DNA of 46,814 nucleotides from Chara braunii (Eukaryota; Streptophyta; Charophyceae; Charales; Characeae), in NCBI GenBank assembly GCA_003427395.1, contig BFEA01000465.1:1200485-1247298 (forward strand), in the 5' to 3' direction. Below, piece after piece: positions 22,118 to 33,206 of this stretch. Both the position numbers and the translations under genes were made by a program. The notes below the pieces were generated by a model, which was not told the origin of the DNA, made no database searches, and saw only the letters and a program-made list of their open reading frames with translations. Numbering within the stretch: the stretch's first letter is position 1; every line of letters starts with the position of its first letter.

Positions 22118-23846
22118 GTGGTCCTAGCTTCCATTTGGTATAAATCTGTATTATGGGTCTTAGATAAATTGTCTCTTAAGACTTTTAAGCGTCACTTGGC
22201 AGCCTTTTTATGGCGTGGGGATCATGAGAAGGAAAACGTCATCAGCAGAGTAGCATGGTCATCAATAATCCAACAAAAATATATGGGAGGGTTTGGGATT
22301 ATTGACCCTCATACCCAAGCTATAACCCTTTCTATTCAATGGATTAAACGCCTTCTATTTAACCCCAGCACCCCATGGAACCCTCTTGCCTGTGAACAGG
22401 TTAGGAGATTAGCTCCTCCTATCCCAGATGCAATAGACCCACTTATGTGGCTAGAGAATCGATCCTGGTCTCTGCCAAGGGGCAGTTCAATGGATCCACA
22501 TGGTCTGGAAATTTCAGAGAGACAAGCAGCTAGGAGTGATCTTAGCAGAGATCCCTTTTGGATTACATTGTTGAAAAACTGGAGGAAACTTCATATACCA
22601 GATAAAATATTTTCAACAATATGGGAGGAAGTTTGTCAACAATCATTATTTAATAATACATTTATTAGGGATTCTCAAGGATGTGTTCTTGACTGTATAG
22701 ATAGTCCATGGCTAAGCTGGATTAGGAGAGGAATCATACGTATTAAGGATCTTTGGAATCAAGAAACAAAGGAGTGGTTTTCTCCCCAAGACCTTCAAGA
22801 TCGATTGCGCTATAGTCATCATCAGAGGTCTACATTTGATAATATCATTGAACTAATTCCTTTGGACTGGGTTAGAATTTTAAAAAAAGGGCCCAAATTT
22901 CTTTCTGGTGACTGGGTGACAATCCAATGTTTCAAAAAAATAGTGGGGAATATAATTGAGATCCGTAATTCAGAAGATATTCTAATATCTATTATGGATT
23001 TACAAGAGGATGGTTTTCTTGTTCCTAGGTCTAAAGACGACACCAGGTGGTGTAAGGCTGACCAACTTTTTAGAGTAAGAGTTTTAAATGCCAACGATAA
23101 ATGNNTCTCCTTTAAACCTNAAATACCAATATCCCACCTACCCTTTGATCCTATCAATTGGACTTGGTCTTGCCCAGGAAGACAAGATCGCTCATACTCT
23201 AGATCTTTACATACCCTCTCAGTAAAATCCACATACAGAATGCTTCGACCCAGGGTTAATCTTAAAGATCGCATTGAAGATCGCTGGATGAAGAATCTGG
23301 AAATTAGTAAGGAAGAACTAAACGGAGTCAAGTGGTTTCATTCCTGTAAATCTAAACCTGCTAAAATAGCCTCTTTGCAATTGAAAATCTCTCACCGTTG
23401 CCTTCCTACAAATGACTGGATCATTGACAAAACTTCGTTAGAACAAAAAGGTATTGCTCTTCCTTAGTGTAAATTCTGCAAATCTGCGTTTCCGTCCATT
23501 TTTTTTTTCGGAAACGATCGAACATATCTTCCTCCAATGCCCAGGTTCGATCTGGCTTTGGCGATGGTGGTACAGGATTTGGAGCCAGCTGGGAACCTCT
23601 TGCCCATGGCCGTGGGATTGGAAAACCCTTTTCCTAGAATCATGGCATCCTGGTCAAGAGGATGAGTTTACTGACAATTTATTTACAATTAGTAGAAGGG
23701 CAATTATTTGGGCAATATGGGTTAGAAGGTGTACTCATGATATAGAAGGTGCAAGATTGGATGGTCCGGATTTCACAGATTCTATTAAACTACATATTCA
23801 GAATGATATAATTATTAAATGGGAAAACGTAAAAGAAAAAATCTAG
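22118..23846 (+). pseudogene. LINE RT connection and zf-RVT C-terminal region
   Basis: One frame of 449 codons (22118-23467) covers LASIWYKSVLWVLDK, GGFGIIDPHTQAITLSIQW, LAPPIPDAIDPLMWLENRSW, SVKSTYRMLRP and KIASLQLKISHRCLPTND. A stop at 23465-23467 and a frameshift split the zf-RVT motif (CKFC then ETIEHIFLQCP, His and Cys kept). The second frame (23454-23846) continues WLWRWWYRIWSQ and ISRRAIIWAIWVRRC. The frame beyond 23847 has DPSIPLRPLYEFPDPF, a C-terminal signature shared by all LINE copies here. Confidence 0.88.
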
Positions 23847-24315
23847 CATCTTTCCCAACAAAATGAGATATGGCAACACATCAAAATGTTCAATAAAAGC
23901 TGGCTTGGGGGGGACCAGGGAGGGAGGTTGGGAAGGTTGCAGTGGGAAGGAGCTCATGAGAATTTACATGGCTGTGTTCAAAAGAATTATAAACTTATCT
24001 TTAATGATTGAAGTTGTGTTGATCCTTCTATTCCCCTAAGACCCTTATATGAATTTCCTGATCCCTTTCCTCTACCAGGATCCTGTTTGGTCCCATCATC
24101 ATGATATGGATAATTCTATCAAAGTATTGTGGATTGTGCTACAAAAGAAAAATTCCCGCGAGAAATGAAAGTCGAAAAAACATTCCATAAAAAAAAAATC
24201 CTTCATATTTATAAATTATCATTCCAATGTTTGTCCAATTCTAAAATTTCCAGTTTTATTTGATAAGTTCTCGTCTAAATATGAGCTTTCCCTTCCAACT
24301 ACATCTATTTGTTTA

Positions 24316-24493
24316 AGATGGAATGAAAGTCTGGACGAGTTTATGAAATATTTTAATTAAACTTTCATTCTACTACAACAAATATCTTCTAATTCAAATT
24401 GGATCAACCTATTTATGACTGAAAATCCTTAGTTAGAATGACAGTCGAATTAAAATATTTCATGAACTCATCCAGACTTTCATTCCATCTCTA
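24316..24493. repeat. Foldback with arms of about 58 bp
   Basis: AGATGGAATGAAAGTCTGGA at 24317 and its reverse complement ending at 24492 begin two arms that pair for about 58 bp with few mismatches, separated by about 60 bp. GGAATGA-type motifs recur over 24220-24640. It may be a MITE or foldback element. No terminal duplication was identified. Confidence 0.7.
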
Positions 24494-24759
24494 GCATGCA
24501 GTTCAAATAAGAAGGGATACCCCATTCTTGGAAGGAAAGTTCTCAAGTAAGACGGAAAATTTTAAACTTGGAATGACATTTTTTAAGATGGAATGAAAAT
24601 TTAAAATTTAGAATGTAATTTTACTATAGAATGAATATTTAATTATGGGAAATTTTTCTGTTGTAGGTACTCACGAATTCTGGCGCCCAGAGTGCATCCT
24701 TCAAATTTTTTGTGGGATGCTGCACCCGGTTTGCAACCAAAAAGAAAATTGATGTATAA

Positions 24760-24822
24760 GGGACGCTGGACCCGATCTCCAGCAGGTGCAGCTCCCCACC
24801 AAAAGATGGAGCATTCGTCGCA

Positions 24823-24849
<27 letters not shown>
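24760..24849 (+). mobile_element. 3SL retroposon, shortened copy with poly(A)
   Basis: GGGACGCTGGACCCGATCTC, stem-loop 2 (GCTCCCCACC...GATGGAGC) and 10 further bases, then a 28-nt poly(A) at 24822-24849. Stem-loop 3 is missing, so the tail is attached at a different place from the copy at 11097. Confidence 0.85.
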
Positions 24850-24853
<4 letters not shown>

Positions 24854-24859
24854 AAGGAA

Positions 24860-25009
24860 AAGCAAAGCGAAGGAATTCGAGGGGACTACCACATGATATT
24901 CCATGATTGGACAAACGTGGACTCAACAGTACCCCTTCGCCCCCTATCAGAGTTCCCAGATCCCTTCGCCCCCTCCTCATTATCCTTGGTCCCCATGAGT
25001 TGGTATGAC
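24860..25009 (+). mobile_element. LINE 3'-end fragment
   Basis: GDYHMIFHDWTNVDSTVPLR, then PLSEFPDPFAP, LVPMSWYD and a stop match the C-terminal end of the other LINE copies. It begins directly after the poly(A) of the 3SL copy, so either 3SL inserted into a LINE tail or the two were joined during reverse transcription. Confidence 0.8.
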
Positions 25010-25261
25010 TAGCGGCCATACAAGGCTCAAGAGGCTGGTTACAGAAGGTACAACAAGATGGGTAGGGAGGGTGTTAGAGCTATAGCATCGGCTGATTCAG
25101 TGTGATAGGAGGAATAGATGTAAAAGGCTGACTATCTGGAGAGGCCACAACCAATCCTCAGGTTTTTTTTTTTACAAGGGCCTAATGCCTAAGGCTGATA
25201 TTACCAATAAGAAGATTGAGGCCGGGGTCCTGACAGTCTGCCCGGAGTAACCGAACCGAAC

Positions 25262-25808
25262 TTGCTGAGAACCGGGCTCGGCATCCCTCATATGGTGATG
25301 ATAATGATCATGATGATGATAATGATCATGATGATGATAATGATACCACTGATGATGATGCTAATGATAATGAAAATTAGTGTAAAAAGGAGACTATGCT
25401 ATATCAACAATTCTGACCTCCTAATCTTAAAACAACTCCTAGCCCTCCCTATACGAGGACATTGTGACTCAGAGACAGTACCAACCTAACCAACGTTTGT
25501 CATGGTTGTTCTCTTCTCGCTCCCTTGCAGCCCCCCCCGGTTCACCACTGGATTGCCTTCCTTCCTCGGCAAACCCCAGATCTCTCTACAAGGTCTCACA
25601 CTCCTGTCATTTGCAAGTTACAGGGCAACGCCCTAGCTCCGGCCAGCGTCGTTCTGGCGTCGGCAAACCAGCGGCTCAGAATAGAGCAACTCTGTAGACA
25701 CCAGTCCAGGTTCAACCATCTCTGAAATCCTATATCCCTATTGTGGAAGACGTCTAGATGCTGCCAAAAATTTCAGAACACCAGAAAGCTTAATATAACA
25801 TGATTGAA

Positions 25809-25864
<56 letters not shown>

Positions 25865-26290
25865 GATAATTAGTATGTAAAAATTGTAGAAGACTATGCT
25901 ATATCAGCACTTCTGACCTCCTAATCCTAGAACACCTCCCAACCCTCCCTGTACCAAGACATTACATCTCGAAGACAATACCCTCCTTAACAATGTTAAC
26001 CGTAGCTGACATGTTCTCGCCACCTAGACTATCCCTGGGCCCATAGGTTGTCAAGGCAGCCCCCCCGGTTCGCCACTGGATTGCCTTCCTCCCTCAGCAA
26101 TGCCCAAATCTCTCTACAAGGCCTCACACTCCTGCCAATTGCAGATTACAGGGCAATGCCCCAACTCCGGTCAACGTTGTTCTGGCATCGGCAAGCCAAG
26201 GCCACAAAACAAGGCAACTCTGTAGATATAGGCCCAGATTCGACCATCTCTAAGATCCTATATCCCGAATGAGGAAGGAAGCCAGATGCC
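25262..26290 (+). repeat. 500-bp tandem duplication with (GAT)n segments
   Basis: The landmark AGACTATGCT is at 25391 and 25891, exactly 500 bp apart, and about 370 bp after each landmark align, sharing GTTCRCCACTGGATTGCC and ATCTCTCTACAAGG. Each unit is preceded by an ATGATG run (about 25291-25375 and 25811-25866). The module with TACAGGGCAACRCC and GCCAGCGTCGTTCTGGC recurs at 39540-39780, so this is a dispersed family. No protein is recognised. Confidence 0.8.
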
Positions 26291-27376
26291 GCCAAGAATT
26301 ACAGAGCACCAGAAAGCATGATATACTTCTCCCTGCATTCCTCCATTCCCTCCATTCCCTTGTCTATCTCTTTACCTTAGTCTGCCCCCGCTAGGATTTA
26401 ATACCCGGCCCCAGAATAGAGTATTCCTCGCAATCTGCCCATGCCCCCTCCAGGGTTTCACCCCCCTCCTAATAAGACCCTTGCAGAGCAGGGCTCTTCC
26501 CATCCCTTACTACAAATTCAACCTATTTTTCTGAAATGTGAGATAAAATTACGGAAGTAGGAAGGAGCATTTATGCCCCTCCCATATGAGAAAAGAAATA
26601 GTCAAATAGTAAAAAAGCCAAAGAGTAATTTATGACTAAGTTTTTGATAGTAGGACTTGAGAGTAGATAAACATGATTAAAAAATAAAAAAAAGGTATAT
26701 TAATTAGAGATTTTCGCCTGGAATTTTAGGTATATAAAAATACCTTTTATTTTAGTCAGACAAGAAATTCAGGTTTTGAAGATAAGAAAGATCAGGAATG
26801 TTTGAGACTTTAGTTAGGATTATTAGTTATAGAAAAGTAGTTAGGTTCGTAAATGGGATGGTACTTAGATGATGAAATTAGTGGTCAGATTGATGATTAG
26901 AATATTCCTAAGATGTTATTTAGTTGATGATAAGATTGATTTTAAGATTGATTGGAAAACTCATGAAAATACAAGCAGAGGAGAAAAAAATATAGAAACG
27001 TGAGACATACTTCCCCCCATCCCTGTTTTCTGGGGGGGGGGGGAAACGCTAAACGCTAATCCCTCCCCCTTCCCCCACAATCCTGCCTCCAATTTCACCC
27101 ATTGTCCTTACACTCCCCCTTTCCTCATATCTACGCCCCTTCCACATTCTTCCCTCCTCCAATTTCACCCATCATAGCCCTACTTCTTCCGTCTCTCTCC
27201 CTAAAATGGGAAGAGCAGAGCGCAGAGCATCAGACAGCGAAAAGGGACGAGGAATGGACGGAGAGAGTAGGCTGAGAAAAAGGAGAGGAGGAAGGGAGAG
27301 GAGAAAAGAGGAGAAGAAAGAAGTAGGAGTAATCAGATGAGGAGAGTGGAGTCGCTCACGTCAGATGATGATGACA

Positions 27377-27407
<31 letters not shown>

Positions 27408-28106
27408 CGTGAGGATGACTATGCTGATGTCGTCGATGATGATGATAATGTTGAAGATGAAGATAATGAAGATTACCGTTGTTGTCGCACGCCCCGTCTA
27501 CTAGTAATAGGTCGTCGAGAAAACCACCAGGATGCTAAAGCTGAAAGTCAACTGAGTCGTAGAGAACGTTTCACCTTATGAAGCCAAGCATCTTCAAACA
27601 TAGAGAAGATACCGACGCCTGAAAGTTCGCACCGCCATCAGAGCAGCACCAACCCCCCCTCACTGCCCGCACCAGCCTGTGATGCCAGGAGTTCAGCACA
27701 AGACAAAACTAAGGACTCACTCCTCTCTCCCCGCTCTATCAACCATGATCACCGCTTAGTCCCACTCGCTCGCCGCTGCGCAAGCGTTGTAAAGCTGCGG
27801 CACTCAGTTTCCACCTCCCTAGGCCACCAACGCCCTCATTGCTCGCCCGCCTCGTGACACCTAATGCTCGCCCCACCGCGTGGCTCGCCCTGCTGGCAAC
27901 CAGTGCTCCCGCCTCATAGCAGCACTCCGCTCAACATAGCAGCGCTGGCCCATCGCAGCACTGGCGCCACCAGGACATCGCGTCCGCAGCCAGGAGGATA
28001 GCGGGGCGCAGCGCTACCGGGAGCGCTGCGACCGCGCGTTGTGTTTGTTCAGTTTCTAACTTCTAACACAATCAAATATTTCTCATAATTTTCTGAAAAA
28101 CTATGT
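26291..28106. other. AT-rich then GC-rich DNA, no gene recognised
   Basis: 26520-27000 is AT-rich with no domain. 27000-27340 has C-rich then purine-rich strands. (GAT)n lies at 27362-27480. 27480-28060 is GC-rich without a convincing frame or RNA gene. Confidence 0.55.
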
Positions 28107-28229
28107 ATGGACCCGTTTTCCAGCAGGTGCAGCTCCCCACCAATAGATTGGAGTCAACAGGCGGCCTGCTAGGGAGGGGGGCTCGTATCACTATCCGTAG
28201 CAGAGCCAACTGATGAGTTCAACAAAAAA

Positions 28230-28285
<56 letters not shown>

Positions 28286-28311
28286 GAGAAAGAAAGAAAG
28301 AAAGAAAGAAG
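28107..28311 (+). mobile_element. 3SL copy followed by (GAAA)n
   Basis: Stem-loop 1 (5' part lost) and GCTCCCCACCAATAGATTGG are followed by CTGCTA...TAGCAG, a third stem with a degenerate loop. The A-rich tail has expanded into (GAAA)n (28222-28311), as poly(A) tails of retroposons often do. Confidence 0.75.
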
Positions 28312-28780
28312 GGAAGTCCTTGTGTGAATATTCTATTACTCATTAGTTCCTGCATTCACAAATTTAACCGTCGCCTGTCAGGTTGCTGGACGGTTAAAAG
28401 CTGTAGAAAATTGCTTTTTTTGCTTTCTGTTTTTTTTTTTTTGTGAACTTCGAACGTTTTGTTTTGAACCTCCAGTACTCTAGACCCTCTTTGTCATGAG
28501 GCAGATTTTCCCTGCGTGCCAAAAAAAAAAAAAAGGAACTACCGCGCCTGCTTTTTCCTTTTTCCCTGGCACGACCAGCTACTGAGGTCCAGTAGCGCTG
28601 TTTGTCCAGAAATTGCAGTTGTGTACGAATGGCAGGAAAGCTTTGCTTGTGAAATTACTGCTGGCTTAAACCACAAATACGTTTCCGGTGACCCAGCCAT
28701 TTTTCTAAGATGAGGCTGCATGCACACCGCGTCTGTCGCGACGTCTGTCCGGATAAACCAGCACACCGGTTACCAAAAGA
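28312..28780. other. No gene recognised
   Basis: Contains poly(T) at 28429-28441 and poly(A) at 28520-28534. A segment near 28660-28730 (AAACCACAAATACGTTTCCG, CCAGCCATTTTTC) resembles 32135-32260 loosely, so it is probably old repeat DNA. Confidence 0.45.
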
Positions 28781-28910
28781 TACATCCAGGAAAAGCGGGC
28801 CCTGCATGCAAAGCTATTTCTCTGGATGTAAAGGCACATCAAGGAAAAACAGACCCTGGATGCAAAGCTTTTTGTCTGGATGTATCGTTTGCGAGCCGGC
28901 ATGCCGGTTC
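28781..28910. repeat. 54-bp direct repeat whose units are bounded by inverted repeats, plus a 12-bp palindrome
   Basis: TACATCCAGG at 28781 and CACATCAAGG at 28835 start two similar 54-bp units. Each ends with TCTGGATGTA, so the first is bracketed by perfect 9-bp inverted repeats. A CCGGCATGCCGG palindrome follows at about 28897-28908. In one frame the unit reads TSRKxxPxMQSxxSGC twice, probably by chance. Confidence 0.7.
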
Positions 28911-29001
28911 ATCCGCCCATCCAAGAAGCGCATGCAGCCATGACTAAGAAAAATGGCTAAGAAACATACTGGTGGTTGAACAGGAAAGATGACAAAATTA
29001 G

Positions 29002-30136
29002 GTTTTTTTTTTTTTTTTAATACTCACGAGACTCCCATCCCACCACTCCTCTCGATATATCTACTGGTGCACCCCCACTCCATTTCTATCTTACCTCATG
29101 TGAGGAACATCACTCTCCACCGGAGCAGCCTGACCAGACAGCGGGCACCGACGCTGAATGAGCTCCCCCATTCAGCCCCAGTTGAGGCACTAGCGTACAA
29201 GCCTCGTTATATGGGAACCTCGGGAGCTAGGCACATAGTTCTCAGCTAGTCCCGTGAGTAGTGAGGGCACTCATAGGCAGTGTCTAATGGTCAACTAACC
29301 AAGGTCTTAACCTATGAGCCCCTCTAAGCACTAACCTAGCACAGCTCGGATCAATATGGCTACTGTTAGTTGTTGAGTATGCTGGTTGTTATGTGAGCTA
29401 ATGTGATATCATAGTCTGTGAGGATGTATGTCGTTGCTTTCTGCTACTAATGAGCCTTGCTTATGTCTGTTCGCTAGGGAGAATCAACCAGTGGTAATGG
29501 TGGAGACCTCGACCGTCGTCTAACAACTACCCCCAACCTACCTCTGATAACCCACCACCTCGAAATGGGTCTACAGACATCGAGAGTAGGACACACCTCT
29601 TGATTCGACATTGGTTTCCCTACAAGGCAACGCTCCCCACCATAGGACTGCCATGGTATCACCATGCGCACAACGAACCCCTTACTACTCACCTGCCCCA
29701 GAGAGTAGCATCCATCCCACATCAACTTTCCCGCAGGAAAGGCACACATCCCCACCCGAACCCATCTAGAGGATCATCCGTAGCTGATATGATGAATGAG
29801 CATAGTCGGAGTTATATCAGAGCTCTACCCACTGAGCTATTGAGGTCGTTAGTCTGTAAGGGCGCTATGCCAGGCTCGGGACAAGTACGTGGGGTGCAAC
29901 CTACACCAACCAATTGTGCTCAGGGGAAGTTCTAGGCCGACAAAGTCGAACCCACAACCTCCCCGTCGCAACACCGGAGCTCTGCCCACTGAGCTACCAC
30001 GTACTTGCTTACCAACTGACCGTCTCGAAGGTAAGACGCCAAGCATGCGACAGGCACTATCGTGGGGACAATGGGAGTTGAACCGATGACCTCCGGAGTG
30101 CCGTTTGAACGCCTTACCAACTGAGCTACACCCAGT
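29002..30136 (-). mobile_element. Long SINE-like retroposon with three tRNA-like heads (minus strand)
   Basis: On the minus strand three tRNA-like modules come first: 30136-30060 (TAGCTCAGTTGG and CGGTTCAACTCCC), 30005-29928 (TAGCTCAGTGGGCAGAG and GTGGGTTCGACTT) and 29846-29750 (TAGCTCAGTGGGTAGAG and ATGGGTTCGGGTGG). A body of about 700 bp ends in poly(A) (poly(T) at 29002-29018). Part of the body matches 17480-17620 and 30490-30760. The T arm of the first module pairs at four of five positions, but its anticodon arm does not close, so none is called as a gene. Confidence 0.6.
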
Positions 30137-30489
30137 TGGTTAGTAAAGCACCCAATAACACTTAGCACACAATGTGAGGCTTTACTCTCAAGGAGGACAT
30201 AATGTGCCAAATCAACAGGACTGGGATGCAGCGAATACAACCCTGGCCAGCGTCGCCCTTCTCGTCCACTCAGGCGGCCCCCGAATAAGTTCCCAGACAT
30301 GTTTTCCCCGTCGGAGTTGGCCTTGGTTGATTTGCAATGGTAAGGGCAGGACGCATGCACAAGGACCTGAGGGTATGAGTTAGCTAGCATTGAATGACTT
30401 TTATCTGGCGGTCCAAGTTGTTGTAGAGGTTGGATTATAGACAGGTGAGAGTCACCTTCCGCACTCGGCCATGTAGTAGAGGCCCCCTT

Positions 30490-30760
30490 ATCCTATGGGA
30501 CTCCTTCCCAACCTACCACTCTCGTAATTTCTTCTGGGCACACTCCTACTCCCTCTCTCCTGCCTCAGTGTCTACCACTCAGGATCGTCACCCTCCGATC
30601 TGTGGGTAGCCTGACCGAACAGTGGTTGCAGCTTCCAGGGCTAAGCTGAGCTCCACACACCCCTCTCAGCCCTGATTGAAGCATATTCGAGCGAGCCTTG
30701 CCGCCCAGGCACTTCAGGCGCTAGGCATAGACGTTTCACTACTGTCCCATATGTGGACCT
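30490..30760 (-). mobile_element. Partial copy of the same SINE-like body
   Basis: On the minus strand GGCAAGGCTCGCTCGAATAT, then CAGGGCTGAGAGG and CTGTTCGGTCAGGCTACCC align with the body of the elements at 16548-17803 and 29002-30136. There is no head or clear poly(A), so it is a fragment. Confidence 0.55.
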
Positions 30761-30966
30761 ATTTTTTGTGTTCCTACTGTTGTATACACAGCTGTTGCTA
30801 CTGTCCTTAGTTGTTTGGTTGTTCACTGTGTAACTGGCAGTCCTATTAGGACTGAACAGGAAGACCATTTTTTTTTTTTTTTCAAAACACACACCCGCTG
30901 CGACTGAACAGGTAGACCACATCCACTTCAGGCAATATCATGTACGACTTGACAATCTCTGTTTAT

Positions 30967-31115
30967 GGGACGCTGCATCCATTTCCAGCCGGTGGTGGTC
31001 CCCACCAATAGACTGGAGCCGTCAGCCAAGCTGCTAGCGGTGCGAGCTCTCACCACCCCCACTAGCAGAACTGGCACTTGTTAAAAAGAAAAAGAAAATA
31101 AAGAAAAAAAATGTG
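30967..31115 (+). mobile_element. 3SL retroposon copy with third stem-loop
   Basis: GGGACGCTGCATCC...TTCCAGC, a stem-loop 2 (GGTCCCCACCAATAGACTGG) and TGCTAGCGGTG...CACC...CTAGCA are present, followed by an A-rich tail with interruptions (31082-31111). Confidence 0.8.
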
Positions 31116-31714
31116 TACCTGTTAAGAAGTTGCAGTGACTCTCCAAGTGTGCTCAACCTGTGTCCCCAAACAGCTGTATCATCCCTGAAAGGAGGGAAAA
31201 AGGGGGACTCCCTCAGGGACTGCACCAGGGATTGGTGATCGCCCACCTGATTGTTGCCAATGCCAAGAACAACATGTTTAAACTTTGAAGTCAAAATGCC
31301 AGTGTGAAATGAGTACGGAAAGGAATAAAATGATGTAGAAATTACAGTGATATTCCCTCAAATGAGATTACATGGGAAGCGCAAGCAAGCGTCAACTTGG
31401 GCGTCAATATTGAGGAGAGAGTAAACAATCCAATACATGACAGTGGCAGGGTATAGTGGTACACTCACACTATTGACTTTGGTGGGTGCATCTGACCGCA
31501 ACCACAGTGGATGGTGGATGTATCTGACTGCGACTACATGCAGAGAGCAGTCAAAAATGAAAAATGTCCTGTTGTGAATATGCCCTCAGACACATAGGCC
31601 TCTGCATTTGCAATAAGCATGCATGTGTGGACTTTGCTTTCCTGCAAAATCCTTTTTTTTTTTTTTGTTCTTTTTCTACTTGTCTGCGCAATTTATGCAC
31701 TGCCAGTGTATGTT

Positions 31715-31898
31715 TTAAACTGCCACTACCTTTCACAGTGGTGTCCCATTTGGGAATATTATAACCTATACCTCATTCTTTGGGGGCTTTCGGCGGTGGG
31801 GACTAACTGTGGCCGCCGTTGATAAATCGTTACCGGCCCTTCGAAAGTCGTGGGGTCTCGCCCGCAGCCGGTGTATGTGAACGGTAGTGGTGGTTTAA
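31715..31898. mobile_element. MITE with TTAA target duplication (M1)
   Basis: TTAA (31715-31718) and TTAA (31895-31898) flank a 176-bp core. The left end is ACTGCCACTACCTTTCAC and the right end read inward is ACCACCACTACCGTTCAC. It is non-coding. TTAA duplication is the hallmark of the piggyBac superfamily, but the TIR was not matched to a known family. Confidence 0.75.
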
Positions 31899-31917
31899 AT
31901 AACTTCACATAAATATT

Positions 31918-32082
31918 AAGTTGTGGGTTTATTGCGCTTTATTCAAGTTTATTGAGCTTGTTCAGATTTAAGTTGTGGGTTTATTGCGCGTTATTCAAGT
32001 TTATTAAGTTGTGGGTTTATTGCGCTTTATTCAAGTTTATTGAGCTTGTTCAGATTCAAGTTTATTCAGGTTTATTGCGCTG
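31918..32082 (+). repeat. Minisatellite with units of 36-52 bp
   Basis: AAGTTGTGGGTTTATTGCGC begins units at 31918, 31970 and 32006. The first and third also contain GAGCTTGTTCAGATT, which the second lacks. A partial fourth unit ends near 32082. It starts 20 bp from the right TTAA of MITE M1. Confidence 0.85.
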
Positions 32083-32325
32083 GTGGTCAACCTCGTTGCA
32101 AAAGTTCGCCTGGGAGAGGTGTTGGTAATTTGGTAGTTTAAACCATCAGTACTTCCGAGGCACTTTTCTCCAGGGCTGGAAAGACCCTGCGTGCGAAAAA
32201 AAAACGAACAGGCGCAGGCCACCTCTTCTGGTCTGCTGCCGCCAGCCATTTTGCTCCAGAGGCTGAGCCCCCGAAGTTGAGACTGCATGCAAGCTGTGAC
32301 TCTGAAAATACAGCTGGAAAAGGCC

Positions 32326-32413
32326 TTTTTTTTTTTTTTTTTTTCCTAACACAAAAACAAGCTCCATCTATTGGTGGGGAGCAGCACCTGCTGGAAACCT
32401 GGTCCAGCGTCCC
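32326..32413 (-). mobile_element. 3SL copy with poly(A), minus strand
   Basis: Poly(T) of about 19 nt at 32326-32344, then stem-loop 2 (GCTCCATCTATTGGTGGGGA) and stem-loop 1 (GCTGGAAACCTGGTCCAGC) and GTCCC. On the minus strand this is head, two stem-loops, tail. Stem-loop 3 is absent. Confidence 0.85.
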
Positions 32414-32447
32414 ATAGATACAACCATATCTTCACAAATTGGCACAA

Positions 32448-32684
32448 ACTGGGAACCGGGCCCAGCGTCCCATAACGAGTACGTTCAGAAAACTTCATCA
32501 GAAAATTTCATGAAAATGAGACAAAGAACTACTGGAAAAATCTTTTTTTCTTTTTTTTTTTTTATAAAAGAACACCCCTTTCAGTGTTAGTGCTGCTGAT
32601 AAGAGCAGACAGCACTACCACCGGAGGAGAGGCTCCATCTATTGGTGGGGAGCATCACCTGCTGGAAATCGCGTCCAGCGTCCC
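32448..32684 (-). mobile_element. 3SL head (32448-32471) and full three-loop copy (32543-32684)
   Basis: The first is only stem-loop 1 (CTGGGAACCGGGCCCAGCGT). Its surroundings (32395-32540) are an inverted duplicate of 37355-37505. The second has a T-rich tail, a stem-loop 3 in which TAGTGCTG pairs with CAGCACTA around the loop TCTGCTCTTATCAG, then stem-loop 2 and stem-loop 1. The arms differ from those at 11161-11196 at paired positions, which supports an RNA structure under selection. Confidence 0.82.
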
Positions 32685-33206
32685 ATTACACATGAAAAAA
32701 GGATTTGGAATATCCTGGTTGTGTGGGAGTGGCCGTGATTCCTGCCAGCATTGATTGCCCTGCCAAATCAGGGGATTGACTGAGCAGGCTTATGTGCAAG
32801 CATTGATTGCTGAGCAGACCCTTGTGTGCTTGGAAAACTGATGCTGCCTTTGTATCTCTTCACCCTCAGAGGGGAAGGCGGAGGGGAGGGCGCCAGATTG
32901 GAAATTGAAGGACTGATACTGTCACCAGCTGCCTGTTCCAACACCCGCCTGCTTACCGCCAATGCCGGCTGTTCCCGGCTGATACTGTCACCAGCTGCTT
33001 ACTCCCCCTCCCGCCTGCTGACTGCTGGAAAGCGGGACCAGCGTCCCTGGTGCTTGATAATCCAAAGCCTCAGGGCAGGAGCCTCTTCACGTTGCATCCC
33101 GCTCCAAATCACTGTTATTTATTTACAAGCTCCACTGCCCCTCCGTCTGTCAATACTTACCTGTGCTGCTACTATTACCTGGCTCCTCTGACCCCTCCTT
33201 ATCTGT
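32685..33206. other. No gene recognised; remnant 3SL head
   Basis: GCTGGAAAGCGGGACCAGC and GTCCC at about 33023-33047 is a minus-strand 3SL stem-loop 1. CTGATACTGTCACCAGCTGC repeats at about 32911 and 32980 (period about 69). Otherwise unassigned. Confidence 0.5.

Larger units (their letters stand above)
19109..24112 (+). mobile_element. Nearly full-length L1-type LINE, inactivated
   Basis: Reading rightward it holds a short N-terminal frame (19109-19456, MEPSTSKKTKKRGG, possible ORF1 remnant), an APE endonuclease, reverse transcriptase, a connection domain and a zf-RVT region, ending near 24112. This is the domain order of plant L1-type LINEs that copy themselves by target-primed reverse transcription. 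It is broken by stops (for example 19699, 20262, 20470, 22004, 23465) and frameshifts (about 20945, 21440, 21670, 23500), with Ns near 23104-23120. It is AT-rich, unlike the GC-rich LINE at 33207-35227. It is the best reference copy for the other fragments. Confidence 0.9.

Noticed and set aside
25262-26290. A CRISPR array in the repeated region
   Set aside because: Units are about 500 bp and diverged, without short regular repeats and spacers; the DNA is eukaryotic.
28213-28446. A Lys/Arg-rich small protein
   Set aside because: It is a translation of (GAAA)n, the expanded tail of a 3SL copy.
29750-30136. A cluster of three functional tRNA genes
   Set aside because: A and B boxes are good, but anticodon stems do not close and T stems have mismatches. 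A downstream body and poly(A) favour a retroposon.
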